This document shows, piece after piece, positions 8,818 through 18,549 of a stretch of 64,000 bases of DNA (position 1 is its first letter; each line of letters starts with the position of its first letter). The stretch covers positions 62,001 to 126,000 of the forward strand of contig SCNI01000001.1 of NCBI GenBank assembly GCA_005502775.1, in the 5' to 3' direction. The position numbers were made by a program, and so were the translations under genes. The notes beneath the pieces are model-generated. The model made no database searches. It was given only the letters and a program-made list of their open reading frames with translations, and was not told where the DNA came from. This stretch comes from Microbacteriaceae bacterium 3FA27C10. GTDB lineage: Bacteria > Actinomycetota > Actinomycetes > Actinomycetales > Microbacteriaceae.

Positions 8818-10575
8818 CTACTTCACCTTGCTCTGCGAGAGGTCGTACGTGGGGGCATCCGGAGCATCCTTCGCCGGACCGACGCCGACGGGGATGCCGG
8901 CCTCAGGGTGGTTGAGGTCGAACGCCGGGGACTCCGAGCGAATGCGCGGGATCGACGTGAAGTTGTGGCGCGGCGGCGGGCACGAGGTGGCCCACTCGAG
9001 CGAGCGCCCGTAGCCCCACGGGTCGTTCACCGTGACCTTCGGCGCCTTGCGGGCCGTGATGTACACGTTGAGGAAGAACGGGATGAGCGAGGCGGCCAGG
9101 ATGAAGGCACCGATCGTCGACAACTGGTTCATCCAGGTGAAGCCGTCTTCCGGCTGGTAGGTCGCGTAACGACGCGGCATGCCGAGCACGCCCAGCCAGT
9201 GCTGGATGAGGAACGTCGTGTGGAAGCCGATGAACAGCAACCAGAAGTGCCAGTGTCCGAGCCGCTCGTTGAGCATCTTGCCCGTCCACTTCGGCCACCA
9301 GAAGTAGAAGCCCGAGAACATGGCGAACACGACGGTTCCGAACACCACGTAGTGGAAGTGCGCCACCACGAAGTAGGTGTCGGAGACGTGGAAGTCGAGC
9401 GGCGGAGACGCCAGGATGACACCGGTGAGTCCACCGAAGGTGAAGGTGATCAAGAAGCCGATGGCCCAGATCATGGGTGTCTCGAACGTGACCGAACCGC
9501 GCCACATCGTGCCGATCCAGTTGAAGATCTTCACACCCGTCGGCACCGCGATGAGCATCGTCATCAGGGCGAAGAACGGCAGCAGCACCGAACCGGTGAC
9601 GTACATGTGGTGAGCCCACACCGTGACCGACAGGGCGGCGATCGAGATCGTCGCGTAGATGAGGGTCTTGTAGCCGAAGATCGGCTTGCGGCTGAACACC
9701 GGGAAGACTTCGGAGACGATGCCGAAGAACGGCAGCGCGATGATGTAGACCTCCGGATGCCCGAAGAACCAGAACAAGTGCTGCCAGAGCAGCACGCCGC
9801 CGTTGGCCGCGTCGTAGATGTGCATACCGAACACGCGGTCGCCACCCAGGGCGAAGAGCGCCGCGGCGAGAACCGGGAAGGCCATCAGCACGAGGATCGA
9901 GGTCACCAGGATGTTCCAGGTGAAGATCGGCATGCGGAACATCGTCATGCCGGGGGCGCGCATCGTGATGATGGTGGTGATGAAGTTCACCGCACCGAGG
10001 ATGGTGCCGAAGCCCGAGAGCCCTAGGCCGAACACCCACATGTTCCCGCCATCACCGGGTGTGAACGTCGTCGACGACAGCGGCGCGTAGGCGAACCAGC
10101 CGAAGGATGCGGCACCCTGCGGGGTGAGGAAGCCGGAGACCGCGATCAGCGAGCCGAAGAGGAAGAGCCAGAACGCGAAGGCGTTCAGACGCGGGAACGC
10201 GACATCCGGAGCACCGATCTGCAGCGGCATGATGACGTTGGCGAAGCCGGCGAACAGCGGCGTCGCGAACATCAGCAGCATGATCGTGCCGTGCATCGTG
10301 AAGAGCTGGTTGTACTGGTCTTTCGTCTGCAACAGCTCGAGGCCGGGCTCGAAGAGCTGGGCGCGGATGACGAGGGCCATCACGCCGCCGAGGCAGAAGA
10401 ACAGGAACGAGGCGATCAGGTACATGTACCCGATGGTCTTGTGGTCGGTGGAGGTGATCCACTTGACGAAGATGTTGCCCTTGCGCCCGACGCTCTTGCT
10501 GGGGGTGCCGGTGGGAGCCGGCGACGGCGCCAGGCTCGAGCCGGCGGCGGGGGAAACGGCCACAGTCGCAGTCAT
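8818..10575 (-). CDS. ctaD: Cytochrome aa3 oxidase subunit I
   Basis: Catalytic haem-copper subunit, 585 aa with twelve membrane helices, reducing O2 to water and pumping protons. CuB ligands H273, H322 and H323 are present with the cross-linking Y277 in HPEVY. The haem ligands are H95 and the HFH pair H406/H408. It starts 9 nt after ctaC ends and is followed directly by ctaF. Confidence 0.98.
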   Translation of the reverse strand: MTATVAVSPAAGSSLAPSPAPTGTPSKSVGRKGNIFVKWITSTDHKTIGYMYLIASFLFFCLGGVMALVIRAQLFEPGLELLQTKDQYNQLFTMHGTIMLLMFATPLFAGFANVIMPLQIGAPDVAFPRLNAFAFWLFLFGSLIAVSGFLTPQGAASFGWFAYAPLSSTTFTPGDGGNMWVFGLGLSGFGTILGAVNFITTIITMRAPGMTMFRMPIFTWNILVTSILVLMAFPVLAAALFALGGDRVFGMHIYDAANGGVLLWQHLFWFFGHPEVYIIALPFFGIVSEVFPVFSRKPIFGYKTLIYATISIAALSVTVWAHHMYVTGSVLLPFFALMTMLIAVPTGVKIFNWIGTMWRGSVTFETPMIWAIGFLITFTFGGLTGVILASPPLDFHVSDTYFVVAHFHYVVFGTVVFAMFSGFYFWWPKWTGKMLNERLGHWHFWLLFIGFHTTFLIQHWLGVLGMPRRYATYQPEDGFTWMNQLSTIGAFILAASLIPFFLNVYITARKAPKVTVNDPWGYGRSLEWATSCPPPRHNFTSIPRIRSESPAFDLNHPEAGIPVGVGPAKDAPDAPTYDLSQSKVK

Positions 10576-10584
10576 GTCGCGTTC

Positions 10585-11454
10585 CTACTCTTTCGGTGCG
10601 GGCGTGCCGATGCCCGGGAGGTTCTGGTTGCGGTTGTAGTCGGGACCCAGCTGGCCGGTCTGGCCGGCGTCCTTCAGCGTCTGGATGTAGGCGTCGTAGT
10701 CGGCCTGCGACACCACCTTGACGTTGAAGAGCATCATCGAGTGGTACTCGCCGCAGAGCTCGGCGCACTTGCCGCTGTAGGTTCCGATGCGCTCGGGCGT
10801 GACGTACATGTAGTTCGTCTTGCCGGGCAGCATGTCTTTCTTGTAGAGGAAGTCGATCACCCAGAACGAGTGGATGACGTCGCGCGACTCGAGCTGGATC
10901 TCGACCTTCTTGCCCACGGGCAGGTAGAGGGTCGGGATCTGCGACTCGACGAGAGCGCCGTTGCTGTCGTCGGGGTTGGCCTGCGCCTGCACGCCGGGCG
11001 AGTAGACGTTCTGGTCGACGTAGTTGAAGTCCCACGCCCACTGCTTGCCGAAGACCTGGATGACCTGGTCGGGGTTGTCGTACTTGGCCTCGATGGCGCT
11101 CTGGTCACGGGCCGTGAACGCGAAGAAGCCGAGCACCAGGATGAGCGGCACGATCGTGTAGAAGATCTCGATCGGCATGTTGTAGCGCAGCTGAGCGGGC
11201 AGACCGGTCTGGCCCTTGCGGCGGCGGTAGACCACGATCGCCCAGATGGTGAGACCCCAGGTGATGATGCCGACGACCAGCAGCACGATCCACGAGGTGA
11301 CCCAGAGGCCGATCACGCGGTCGACGTTGTTCGTGGTGCCGGGCTCCGTGGGGAGCCAGCCCTGCAACTGAGCCTGCGTGCATCCGGCGAGGACGACAGA
11401 GATGACGAGCGCGATGGGGATCGCAGCCCAACGGAGACGTCTGTTAGAGCGCAC
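10585..11454 (-). CDS. ctaC: Cytochrome aa3 oxidase subunit II
   Basis: CuA subunit, 289 aa. It carries a lipoprotein signal (VLAGC, lipidated C25), two membrane helices (about 47-75 and 93-115), then the periplasm-side CuA domain with ligands H195, C230, E232, C234, H238 and M241. The GTG start is preceded by GAAAGG at 6 nt. It is first in ctaC-ctaD-ctaF. Its promoter must lie in the 110 nt before the erpA terminator; I see only weak -10 candidates there, such as a TAGGCT near 11505. Confidence 0.97.
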   Translation of the reverse strand: MRSNRRLRWAAIPIALVISVVLAGCTQAQLQGWLPTEPGTTNNVDRVIGLWVTSWIVLLVVGIITWGLTIWAIVVYRRRKGQTGLPAQLRYNMPIEIFYTIVPLILVLGFFAFTARDQSAIEAKYDNPDQVIQVFGKQWAWDFNYVDQNVYSPGVQAQANPDDSNGALVESQIPTLYLPVGKKVEIQLESRDVIHSFWVIDFLYKKDMLPGKTNYMYVTPERIGTYSGKCAELCGEYHSMMLFNVKVVSQADYDAYIQTLKDAGQTGQLGPDYNRNQNLPGIGTPAPKE

Positions 11455-11567
11455 CAGTGACCTTTCGGGAAGCTACACCGTCAGTGTATTTGACCTTCTC
11501 CTAGCCTACTGGGTCGATTTCCCCGACGATGCCACAGGCGCACCGGAGCCGTGTGTGTTAGGGCACG

Positions 11568-11596
11568 AAAAAGGGCCGTTCCCGAAGGAACGGCCC
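11568..11596 (-). terminator. Terminator of erpA
   Basis: A 10-bp stem (11573-11582 with 11587-11596) with a CGAA loop is followed on the minus strand by five T residues. A second 7-bp hairpin at 11604-11622 lies between it and the erpA stop. Confidence 0.85.
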
Positions 11597-11632
11597 GAGA
11601 TCCGGTGCAGACGGACTGCACCGATCACTTTC

Positions 11633-12004
11633 TCAGTGGAACGAATCTCCGCAGGCGCAGCTGCCGGACGCGTTCGGGTTGTCGATGGTGAAGCCCTGCT
11701 TCTGGATGGTGTCTTCGAAGTCGATCGTGGCGCCCTCGAGGTAGGGGACGCTCATCTTGTCGACGATGACCTCGACGCCGTCGAAGTCGACCACGCCGTC
11801 GCCGTCGAGCATCCGCTCGTCGAAGTAGAGCTGGTAGATGAGGCCGGAGCAGCCGCCGGGCTGCACGGCGACGCGCAGGCGCAGGTCGTCGCGGCCCTCC
11901 TGCTCGAGAAGGCTGCGGACCTTGTCACCCGCGGCCGGGGTGATGCCCACCTTGTGAGCCGGGGTCTCGACCTCGGCGGTCTTCTCCAGGGTGATGTCGC
12001 TCAT
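11633..12004 (-). CDS. erpA: A-type iron-sulfur cluster insertion protein
   Basis: HesB/IscA-like carrier, 123 aa, which hands Fe-S clusters to apo-proteins. The three ligand cysteines are present: one in PGGCSG and two in the C-terminal SCACGDSF. I chose the ATG at 12004 because GGAG is 5 nt upstream; a GTG two codons earlier is too close to that site. Its position next to ctaC matches mycobacteria (an Rv2204c-like gene), which suggests service to the respiratory Fe-S proteins (inference). Confidence 0.92.
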   Translation of the reverse strand: MSDITLEKTAEVETPAHKVGITPAAGDKVRSLLEQEGRDDLRLRVAVQPGGCSGLIYQLYFDERMLDGDGVVDFDGVEVIVDKMSVPYLEGATIDFEDTIQKQGFTIDNPNASGSCACGDSFH

Positions 12005-12072
12005 GTGCACTCCATTCGCTCGAAAGCTCGTAAGTATGACGGAAGTCTAACTCCGGCAACCGGGTGGATCGC

Positions 12073-13503
12073 TCAGGAATTCCCGCCGCGGTCGTTCACG
12101 CGCAGAAGAAGGAGTGCTTCGGCGGTGATCGCACGCTTGAAGACGCCCAGGTGCAGCGATTCGTTCGGGCTGTGCGCCCGGGTGTGCGGGTCTTCGACAC
12201 CGGTGACCAGTATCTGGGCCTCGGGGAACACACGCACGAGATCGGCGATGAACGGGATCGAACCGCCGATGCCCGCCTCCACCGGCTCGGCGCCCCAGGC
12301 GTCGCGCATCGCGTCCTTGGCCGCGGCCACCGCCCAGCCCGAGGTGTCGACCAGGAAGGGGCTGCCGGTGTTGACGTCGTCGATCTCGACGTGGGCGCCG
12401 AACGGGGTGTGCGCGCGGATGTGCGCGACGAGCGCCTCGTAGGCCTCCCCCGCATCCTGCCCCGGAGCGATGCGGGTGCTCACGCGCACGGCGACCGAGG
12501 GGGTGAGCGTGTTCGAGGCGTTCGCCACCGATGGGGCGTCGATGCCCGTGACCGTGATCGCAGGTCCGGCCCACAGCCGCGACAGGATGCTGCCGGTTCC
12601 GATGGGCTGCACGCCTTCGAGCAGGCCGGTCTCGTCGCGCAGCGCCTCCTCGGTGTACTCGGGCGTGTCGATCGGCCGCGTGGTGAGGCCCTCGACCGCC
12701 ACCGAGCCGTTCTCGTCGTGCAGGGAGGCGAGAAGGCGGATGGTGGCGAGCATCGCATCCGGCACCGCTCCCCCGAACATGCCCGAGTGCGAGGCGTGCG
12801 CGAGGGTCGAGACGGTGAGGCGGAAGGTGACGTTGCCGCGCAGGCTGATGGTGAGCGAGGGGGTGTCGACGTCCCAGTTGTCGGAGTCGGCCACCACGAT
12901 GACGTCGGCGGTGAGAGCCTCGCGGTTCTCGTCGAGGAAGGCGGCGAAGGAGTTGGAGCCGAACTCCTCCTCTCCCTCGATGAACACCACGAGACCGAGG
13001 TCGAGATCGTCGCCGACGGTGTCCCGGAGCGCGCGCACCGCGGCGAGATGCGAGACCACGCCGGCCTTGTCGTCGGCGGCGCCGCGCCCGTAGAGACGGT
13101 CGCCGCGCACAGTGGGCTCGTACGGGAGCGAGTCCCAGTCCTCGTCCTTTCCGGGCGGCTGCACGTCGTGGTGCGCGTAGAGCAGCACCGTGGGGCGGCC
13201 GTTCCTCGCCGCACGGGTGGCGAGCACGGCGGGCTGCCCGAGCTCGCCGGAGTCGGTGGGGGCGCGACGGATGTCCACCGTGTCGAAGACGCCGGTCTCG
13301 CGGAAGAGGGCGGCCACGGCATCCGCGCTCTCGGCGACGCGGGCCGGGTCGAAGGCGTCCCAGGAGACGGAGGGGATGCGCACCAGCGCGCTCAGATCGG
13401 CGATGCTCACCGGCAGCGCGAGTTCGACGGCCTCGCGGATCGCCGCCTCGCGCGCATCCGGCGCTGGATTCAGGGTGAACGAGGAGGCATCGCTGTCTGT
13501 CAT
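12073..13503 (-). CDS. M20 family metallopeptidase (dipeptidase)
   Basis: Cytosolic di-zinc peptidase, 476 aa, most like dipeptidases that cut small peptides. Metal residues in order are H and D in AHHDVQ, D in GAADDKAG, the catalytic E pair in EGEEEFGS, D in VADSDNW and H in EDPHTRAH. The frame is open further upstream, but the ATG at 13503 is 7 nt after a TAAGAT box and begins the recognisable domain, so I start there. It is divergent from the DUF3043 gene. Confidence 0.88.
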   Translation of the reverse strand: MTDSDASSFTLNPAPDAREAAIREAVELALPVSIADLSALVRIPSVSWDAFDPARVAESADAVAALFRETGVFDTVDIRRAPTDSGELGQPAVLATRAARNGRPTVLLYAHHDVQPPGKDEDWDSLPYEPTVRGDRLYGRGAADDKAGVVSHLAAVRALRDTVGDDLDLGLVVFIEGEEEFGSNSFAAFLDENREALTADVIVVADSDNWDVDTPSLTISLRGNVTFRLTVSTLAHASHSGMFGGAVPDAMLATIRLLASLHDENGSVAVEGLTTRPIDTPEYTEEALRDETGLLEGVQPIGTGSILSRLWAGPAITVTGIDAPSVANASNTLTPSVAVRVSTRIAPGQDAGEAYEALVAHIRAHTPFGAHVEIDDVNTGSPFLVDTSGWAVAAAKDAMRDAWGAEPVEAGIGGSIPFIADLVRVFPEAQILVTGVEDPHTRAHSPNESLHLGVFKRAITAEALLLLRVNDRGGNS

Positions 13504-13508
13504 GCAGG

Positions 13509-13516
13509 TAATCTTA
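13509..13516. promoter_or_regulatory. Overlapping divergent -10 boxes
   Basis: On the minus strand TAAGAT (13516-13511) serves the M20 peptidase, 7 nt before its ATG. On the plus strand TAATCT (13509-13514) can serve the DUF3043 gene. The two boxes share four base pairs, so only one polymerase can sit there at a time. Confidence 0.5.
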
Positions 13517-13540
13517 AGAGACGTAACGAGCGAGGACACC

Positions 13541-14113
13541 GTGGCCAGAAAATCCAGCACCCCCGAAGCACCGATCGAACTCCCCGTCGAGGAGCCGGCC
13601 GGCAAGGGGCACGCGACCCCGACGCGCAAGGAGCGCGAGGCCGCGAACAAGCGCCCGCTCGTTCCCGGCGACCGCAAAGAGGCATCCAAGGATGCACGCC
13701 GCAAGCAGCAGGAGCTGCGCGACAAGGCGCGCGTGGGCATGGCCAACGGCGAAGAGAAGTACATGCCGATCCGCGACCGCGGGCCGCAGCGCAAGTACGT
13801 GCGCGACTTCATCGACGCCCGATTCAACCTGGGTGAGTTCCTCATCCCGATCATGTTCGTGGTGATCCTGCTCACGCTGGTGCCGGCCCCCGAGATCCAG
13901 GCCGGCGTGATGCTCGGCCTCTACGCCTTCGTCATCCTCGTGGTGGGCGACAGCCTGTTCATGGGCTTCCGTCTGATGAAGAAGCTGCGCGAGAAGTTCG
14001 GCGCCGACAAGGTCGAGCGCGGCACCCGGTGGTACGCCACCATGCGCGCGCTGCAGTTCCGCCGCCTCCGCCTGCCGAAGCCGCAGGTGAAGCGCGGCGA
14101 ATACCCGCGCTGA
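13541..14113 (+). CDS. DUF3043 membrane protein
   Basis: 190-aa protein of a family restricted to actinobacteria, function unknown. The charged N-terminal half (residues 1-90, many Lys/Arg/Glu) is followed by two membrane helices (about 92-112 and 115-137) and a basic C-terminal tail. The GTG start has GAGG 5 nt upstream. It keeps the same company in mycobacteria (near the erpA and cta genes), which makes the call firm although the role is not known. Confidence 0.85.
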   Translation: MARKSSTPEAPIELPVEEPAGKGHATPTRKEREAANKRPLVPGDRKEASKDARRKQQELRDKARVGMANGEEKYMPIRDRGPQRKYVRDFIDARFNLGEFLIPIMFVVILLTLVPAPEIQAGVMLGLYAFVILVVGDSLFMGFRLMKKLREKFGADKVERGTRWYATMRALQFRRLRLPKPQVKRGEYPR

Positions 14114-14121
14114 AGCCAGGA

Positions 14122-14144
14122 GCGGCGATCCGGTGGATCGCCGC
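14122..14144. terminator. Hairpin after the DUF3043 gene
   Basis: A 10-bp stem (14122-14131 with 14135-14144) with a GGT loop sits between convergent genes. It has no T run and probably assists the stronger hairpin just beyond it. Confidence 0.45.
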
Positions 14145-14157
14145 CGCGCCGCCAGCG

Positions 14158-14184
14158 CCGAGTGAGCTGTGCTCGCTCGGTTTC
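14158..14184 (+). terminator. Terminator between convergent DUF3043 and pyrD
   Basis: A 10-bp stem (14158-14167 with 14171-14180, one G-T pair) and 3-nt loop are followed by TTTC on the plus strand. Confidence 0.65.
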
Positions 14185-15232
14185 AGGGCTGAGGTGCGTG
14201 CGTACGACGCAGTCGCGCCAGCCCGATGTTGATCGACCGCGCCCAGAGCGGGCCGCGGTAGAGGAACGCGGTGTAGCCCTGCACCAGAGTCGCTCCGGCG
14301 GCCAGGCGTTGGTCGACGTCGTAGGCCGTGTCGACGCCACCCACCGAGATGACGCAGAGTTCGGCGGGGACCACTGAGCGGATGAGCTTCAGCACCTCGA
14401 GTGAGCGCGCCACGAGAGGCGCTCCCGAGAGCCCGCCGGCGCCCGCGGCCTCGACGACGGCCGCGTCGGTGCGCAGGCCCTCGCGGGAGATCGTGGTGTT
14501 CGTGGCGATGATGCCGTCCAGACCGAGTTCGACCGCGAGCTCGGAGATGCGCAGCACCTCGTCGTCGCTGAGGTCGGGCGCGATCTTCACGAGCAGAGGC
14601 GTGGCACCGGCCTCGGCCTTGACCGCGGTGAGCAGGGGCGCGAGCTTGTCGAGCTCCTGGAGCCCGCGGAGGCCCGGGGTGTTCGGCGAGCTGACGTTGA
14701 CCACCAGGTAGTCGGCCATCGGGGCGAGGGCACGAGCGCTCTGCAGGTAGTCGTCGATGGCGTCGTCGACGTCGACGACGCGGCTCTTGCCGATGTTGAC
14801 GCCGATGATGGGCCGAGGACGTGTGGTCGAACGCACCTTCGCCAGCCGGAGCGAAGCGGATGCGGCACCCGCATTGTTGAAGCCCATGCGGTTGATGACC
14901 GCCCGGTCGGGGATGAGCCGGAACAGCCGGGGGGTCGGGTTGCCCGGCTGGGCGCGGGCCGTGATGGTGCCGATCTCGACGTGGCCGAAGCCGAGCGCGC
15001 CGAGGCCGACGATGCCGCGACCGTCTTTGTCGAAACCGGCGGCGACGCCGAACGGCGTGGGGAAGCGCAGCCCGAGCGTCTCGACCTCGAGATTCTCAGG
15101 GCCCCGCGTGAACCGGGCCACGAGACCGTCGAGATGCAGGCGCGGAAGGGCTCGGATGACGTCGAAGGCGAGGTGGTGGGCGCGCTCAGGATCGATGCGC
15201 GACAGCACGTGCCGGAAGAAGAACGCGTACAT
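14183..15232 (-). CDS. pyrD: Dihydroorotate dehydrogenase (quinone), class 2
   Basis: FMN enzyme of pyrimidine synthesis, 349 aa, passing electrons from dihydroorotate to the membrane quinone pool. The N-terminal helical extension (residues 1-40) marks class 2. The catalytic Ser region [11 protein letters not shown] and the FMN-binding segments VISVGG and [10 protein letters not shown] are intact. The ATG is 4 nt past the nrdR stop, so it belongs to the hisD-nrdR-pyrD series. A much longer upstream frame exists but is the nrdR gene in another frame. Confidence 0.95.
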   Translation of the reverse strand: MYAFFFRHVLSRIDPERAHHLAFDVIRALPRLHLDGLVARFTRGPENLEVETLGLRFPTPFGVAAGFDKDGRGIVGLGALGFGHVEIGTITARAQPGNPTPRLFRLIPDRAVINRMGFNNAGAASASLRLAKVRSTTRPRPIIGVNIGKSRVVDVDDAIDDYLQSARALAPMADYLVVNVSSPNTPGLRGLQELDKLAPLLTAVKAEAGATPLLVKIAPDLSDDEVLRISELAVELGLDGIIATNTTISREGLRTDAAVVEAAGAGGLSGAPLVARSLEVLKLIRSVVPAELCVISVGGVDTAYDVDQRLAAGATLVQGYTAFLYRGPLWARSINIGLARLRRTHAPQP

Positions 15233-15236
15233 CCCG

Positions 15237-15761
15237 CTACTCGGCCCGGCCGCCGGCGGAACCGGCTTTCGAGTCGGCGCCGCCATCGGCATCCGCGCCG
15301 CCCGCGGCGGCCTGCTCGTGCTCGACCCGGAGCAGGGTGATGGCGGCCTCGAAGTCGTCGAGCGAGTCGAAGCCCTGGTAGACGCTCGCGAAGCGCAGAT
15401 AGGCCACCTCGTCGAGCTCGCGGAGCGGCTGCAGGATGGCGAGACCGATGTCGTTCGCCTCGATCTGCGCCGCACCGGAGAGGCGCACGGTCTCCTCCAC
15501 CCGCTGGGCGAGCACGGCGAGGTCGCTGTCGGTCACCGGGCGGCCCTGGCAGGCCTTGCGCACCCCGCTGACGATCTTCTCGCGACTGAACGGCTCCACC
15601 ACTCCGGAACGCTTGATGACGCTGAGGCTCGCCGTCTCGGTGGTGCTGAAGCGCCGGCCGCAGTCGGGGCACTGACGGCGCCGGCGAATGGCGAGACCGT
15701 CGTCGGTGGTGCGCGAGTCGACGACGCGGGAGTCGGGGTAGCGGCAGTATGGGCAGAACAT
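15237..15761 (-). CDS. nrdR: Transcriptional repressor NrdR
   Basis: 174-aa zinc-finger/ATP-cone regulator that senses dATP/ATP and represses ribonucleotide reductase genes. The zinc ribbon has C3, C6, C31 and C34; the ATP-cone spans about 49-139. The last ~25 residues are a low-complexity Gly/Ala/Asp tail not needed in other NrdR proteins. GGAGG precedes the ATG. No nrd gene lies in this window, so its targets are elsewhere. It is coupled to pyrD. Confidence 0.95.
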   Translation of the reverse strand: MFCPYCRYPDSRVVDSRTTDDGLAIRRRRQCPDCGRRFSTTETASLSVIKRSGVVEPFSREKIVSGVRKACQGRPVTDSDLAVLAQRVEETVRLSGAAQIEANDIGLAILQPLRELDEVAYLRFASVYQGFDSLDDFEAAITLLRVEHEQAAAGGADADGGADSKAGSAGGRAE

Positions 15762-15922
15762 GGCCCCTCCAGCGTACCGGCTCCCCCGGGCGCCCCGCCG
15801 TCGCCGCGTGCGCCTGTGGAGAAACGCGGCAGCTCGTCGAGCGGCGTGAGTAAGAACCCCGCGACGCGCCGGATCGAGGCGGTTCGGCGCGACCCGGCGA
15901 TGGGCGTCCCGGTGCGCCTGGG

Positions 15923-17242
15923 TCAGGCAGTGGTGCGGTCGGTGAACCGGGCGGTGACCGCCTCGCCGTGGGCGGGCAGGTTCTCGGCCGTGGAGAGGGC
16001 GACGATTCGCTCGGCCACCCGCTCGAGGGCCGGGCGGTCGTAGCGCACGATCTGCTGCGGTCGCAGGAAGGTGTAGGCGCCGAGACCCGAGGAGAAACGC
16101 GACTGGCCGCCCGTGGGCAGAACGTGGTTCGAGCCGGCGAGGTAGTCGCCGAGGCTCACGGGCGAGTAGCCGCCGAGGAAGATGGCCCCGGCGTTGTGGA
16201 TCGACGCGAGGGTCGCATCCGGATCCCCCGTCTGGATCTCGAGGTGCTCGGGGCCGTAGGCGTTGCTGAAGTCGGCGGCGGCGGCGATCGAGTCGACGAG
16301 AACGATGGCCGACTGCGGGCCGTCGAGCGCGACCTCGACGCGTTCGGCGTGCTTGGTGGCTGCGGCCACTCCCCCGAGTTCGGCGAGCACGGCGTCGGCG
16401 AGGGCGGCCGAGTCGGTGACGAGCACCGCGGCGGCGAGCTCGTCGTGCTCGGCCTGGCTCACCAGGTCGGCCGCCACGAAGGAGGCGTCGGCCGTTCCGT
16501 CGGCGATGACGAGGATCTCGGTGGGGCCGGCCTCGGAGTCGATGCCGACGATGCCGCGCACCACGCGCTTGGCAGCGGCCACGAAGACGTTGCCGGGTCC
16601 CGTGATGACCTCGACCGGCTCGAGCTCGAGCTCGGGCACGCCGTGGGCGAGGGCTCCGATGGCTCCCGCTCCGCCGATGGCGTAGACCTCGTCGATGCCG
16701 AGCAGGCCCGCAGCACCGAGGATCGTGGGGTGCACGCGGCCACCGAACTCCTTCTGCGGCGGCGAGGAGATGGCGATCGACGCGACACCGGCCAGCTGCG
16801 CCGGCACGACGTTCATCACGACGCTCGAGGGGTAGACGGCTTTGCCGCCCGGAACGTAGAGGCCCACACGCTGCACGGGGTGCCAGCGCTGCTCCACCAC
16901 CGCACCGTCGTCGAGGGTGGTGCTGTGTGCATCCGGGATCTGGGCCGCGGTCGCCGCGCGCACCCGCGCGATGGCCTCGACGAGCGCCGCCCGCACCGCC
17001 GGATCGAGACCGGCGACGGCCTCGTCGATGTGCTCCTGCGGCACCCGCACGTGCTCGGGCACCACGCCGTCGAAGCGCTCGGCCTGGGCGCGAAGGGCGA
17101 CGAGACCGTCGGCGCGCACCTCCTCCACGATCGCGGCGGCCGCGTCGGCGGCGACCGAGACGTCGGTGTCGGCGCGCGGCACGACGGAGGCGAGCTGCGA
17201 GCGGGAGAGGGACTGGCCGCGGAGGTCGATGGTCTGGATCAT
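15923..17242 (-). CDS. hisD: Histidinol dehydrogenase
   Basis: Last enzyme of histidine synthesis, oxidising histidinol to histidine with two NAD. 439 aa, usual length. The family segments [32 protein letters not shown] (zinc ligands) and [11 protein letters not shown] are all present. Its ATG overlaps the stop of a dead SDR fragment as ATGA, and the TAGGCT promoter lies within that fragment, so hisD is now read from a promoter inside gene debris. No other his gene is in view. Confidence 0.97.
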   Translation of the reverse strand: MIQTIDLRGQSLSRSQLASVVPRADTDVSVAADAAAAIVEEVRADGLVALRAQAERFDGVVPEHVRVPQEHIDEAVAGLDPAVRAALVEAIARVRAATAAQIPDAHSTTLDDGAVVEQRWHPVQRVGLYVPGGKAVYPSSVVMNVVPAQLAGVASIAISSPPQKEFGGRVHPTILGAAGLLGIDEVYAIGGAGAIGALAHGVPELELEPVEVITGPGNVFVAAAKRVVRGIVGIDSEAGPTEILVIADGTADASFVAADLVSQAEHDELAAAVLVTDSAALADAVLAELGGVAAATKHAERVEVALDGPQSAIVLVDSIAAAADFSNAYGPEHLEIQTGDPDATLASIHNAGAIFLGGYSPVSLGDYLAGSNHVLPTGGQSRFSSGLGAYTFLRPQQIVRYDRPALERVAERIVALSTAENLPAHGEAVTARFTDRTTA

Positions 17243-17460
17243 GGCGCATCCAGCCTAGCGAGCCCGCCCGGGCGCCGCGGCCCGCACTCCAGCCGCTGCG
17301 GCCGCCAGCCGAGTATCCGGCAGGCCTTCTCGTTCGAGGCCCGCTTGGCGTAGGCGAGGCTCTCGCGCAGAGCCGCGCCGATCTGCGCCGTCACGAGCGC
17401 GGGCCGGTCTAAGAGCAGGAAACGCTCGCCCGCGGCCTCCGGAGCGAGAAGGGTCAGGAT
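17239..17460 (-). pseudogene. C-terminal remnant of an SDR-type epimerase
   Basis: The minus-strand frame reads 73 codons without a start and ends in TGA. It contains RFLLLDRPAL and [13 protein letters not shown], which match the C-terminal end of extended SDR / NAD-dependent epimerases, where the last motif is typically an A-x-x-LGW-x-P. About three quarters of the gene, including the NAD-binding domain, is missing. It breaks at about 17460, exactly where the plus-strand XRE remnant begins. The remnant cannot be functional. Confidence 0.65.
17252..17257 (-). promoter_or_regulatory. hisD -10 box
   Basis: TAGGCT on the minus strand ends 9 nt before the hisD ATG, giving a leader of only a few bases. 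It lies inside the coding frame of the dead SDR fragment. Confidence 0.45.
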
Positions 17461-17462
17461 GC

Positions 17463-17645
17463 GTGCGGCCGAAGGTGGTGGAGCATCCCGCCGTCGGGCG
17501 CATCGCGCTGGACTGCGACACCCTGGTGGTGGCGGCCGACGACCTGCGCATCATGATCTACCCGGCCGAGCCGGGTACCGCCGACGCCGAGCGGCTCGCG
17601 CTCGCCGTGGTGCTCGGCGCACAGAGCCTGGTGGAGCAGTCCGGC
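17463..17645 (+). pseudogene. C-terminal remnant of an MmyB-type XRE regulator
   Basis: About 61 codons match the C-terminal ligand-binding end of MmyB-like XRE regulators: VEHPAVGRIALDCDTL, DDLRIMIYPAEPG and VLGAQSLVEQ. The same ending is seen in the gene at 58126-58964. The N-terminal helix-turn-helix and most of the sensor domain are absent. The frame then runs on into the neighbouring TetR gene without its own stop. It probably marks a lost divergent SDR/XRE pair. Confidence 0.65.
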
Positions 17646-17684
17646 CGAAACGGCCGGCCGCGCGCCGGAACCGCGGAGCGGCGA

Positions 17685-18461
17685 CTATCCGGCGCTCGCG
17701 AGGGCGCGGTCGAGCCACTCCGTGAGGAGCTCGCGCTCGCCCGCACTCAGACTCGGGATACTCGGCGCCACCGCGCGGAACGCCACCGTCGCGGCCAGGA
17801 TGCGGTCGGGGTCCGCCGCGAGCACTCCGGCGAGCCGCGCATCGATCCCCCCGATGTCGGCCGTTGAGTCGCCCTCTGCCTGCGGCTCCGGCGACGGAGT
17901 GAGGATGCGCGCGAGCACCGCATCGTAGATGTCGTCGGCCAGGCCCGCGTCGCGGTCGGCCGGCGGGGTGGCCAGGAGGGTCTGCACGGCGCCGACTCCC
18001 GCCGCCTGGATGAGCCCGACGGCACGCGGTTCGGTCACGCGCATCCGGCCGGTCCCAGCCAGGCGGCGCACGCGCGCCTCGAGAACCCGACGGCCCGTGG
18101 CGGCTGCCGTCGAGCCCGTGCGGCGATCGGGATCGTTCAGGAGCCGGAAGATCGCCGGGTTGGCCAGACCGAACTCGATCTGCGACCGCCAGCCGGCCTC
18201 GAGATCGACGAGCGGATCGACGCCCTCCTCCGCGGCGGCCTCGACCACGGCGGCCTTCGCCGCGACGTAGGCGTTCATCACGTGCTCGGCCACGGCCTCC
18301 AGCAGGCCGTCTTTGTCGCCGAAGTAGCGGTAGATGGCGGGCGGCTGCACTCCGGCGCGCTGGGCCACGCCGCGCGTGGTCACGGCATCCGGGCCCTCGG
18401 CCTGCAGCAGAGCCGCGGCTGCCTCGACGATGGCGGTGCGCGTGTCGGTGACGTCGGTCAT
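17685..18461 (-). CDS. TetR family transcriptional regulator
   Basis: 258-aa one-component regulator. The N-terminal helix-turn-helix spans about residues 9-55 (IVEAAAALLQAEGPDAVTTR, then PAIYRYFGDKDGLL). The rest is an all-helical ligand domain of the WHG type. I chose the ATG at 18461; an alternative six codons upstream lacks a ribosome site. It is divergent from the NmrA-type reductase across an 88-nt gap with repeated AACGATATC half-sites, so it most likely represses that gene and itself. Confidence 0.85.
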   Translation of the reverse strand: MTDVTDTRTAIVEAAAALLQAEGPDAVTTRGVAQRAGVQPPAIYRYFGDKDGLLEAVAEHVMNAYVAAKAAVVEAAAEEGVDPLVDLEAGWRSQIEFGLANPAIFRLLNDPDRRTGSTAAATGRRVLEARVRRLAGTGRMRVTEPRAVGLIQAAGVGAVQTLLATPPADRDAGLADDIYDAVLARILTPSPEPQAEGDSTADIGGIDARLAGVLAADPDRILAATVAFRAVAPSIPSLSAGERELLTEWLDRALASAG

Positions 18462-18464
18462 TTT

Positions 18465-18532
18465 CCAACGATATCGCATCGGCGATAACAGTGATTTATC
18501 ATTGGTACGCTCTTCATGTTTTCAACGATATC
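18465..18532. promoter_or_regulatory. Candidate TetR operator sites
   Basis: CCAACGATA (18465-18473) faces TATCATTGG (18497-18505) as an inverted repeat with one mismatch. CAACGATATC (18466-18475) recurs as a direct repeat at 18523-18532. All three half-sites lie between the TetR and NmrA-type start codons. Confidence 0.5.
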
Positions 18533-18549
18533 CCCCGAGAGGAATCCCC

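Noticed and set aside
15237-17249. 670-codon frame covering hisD and nrdR
   Set aside because: It is the wrong frame of hisD running by chance into the true nrdR frame; nrdR starts at 15761 with its own ribosome site.
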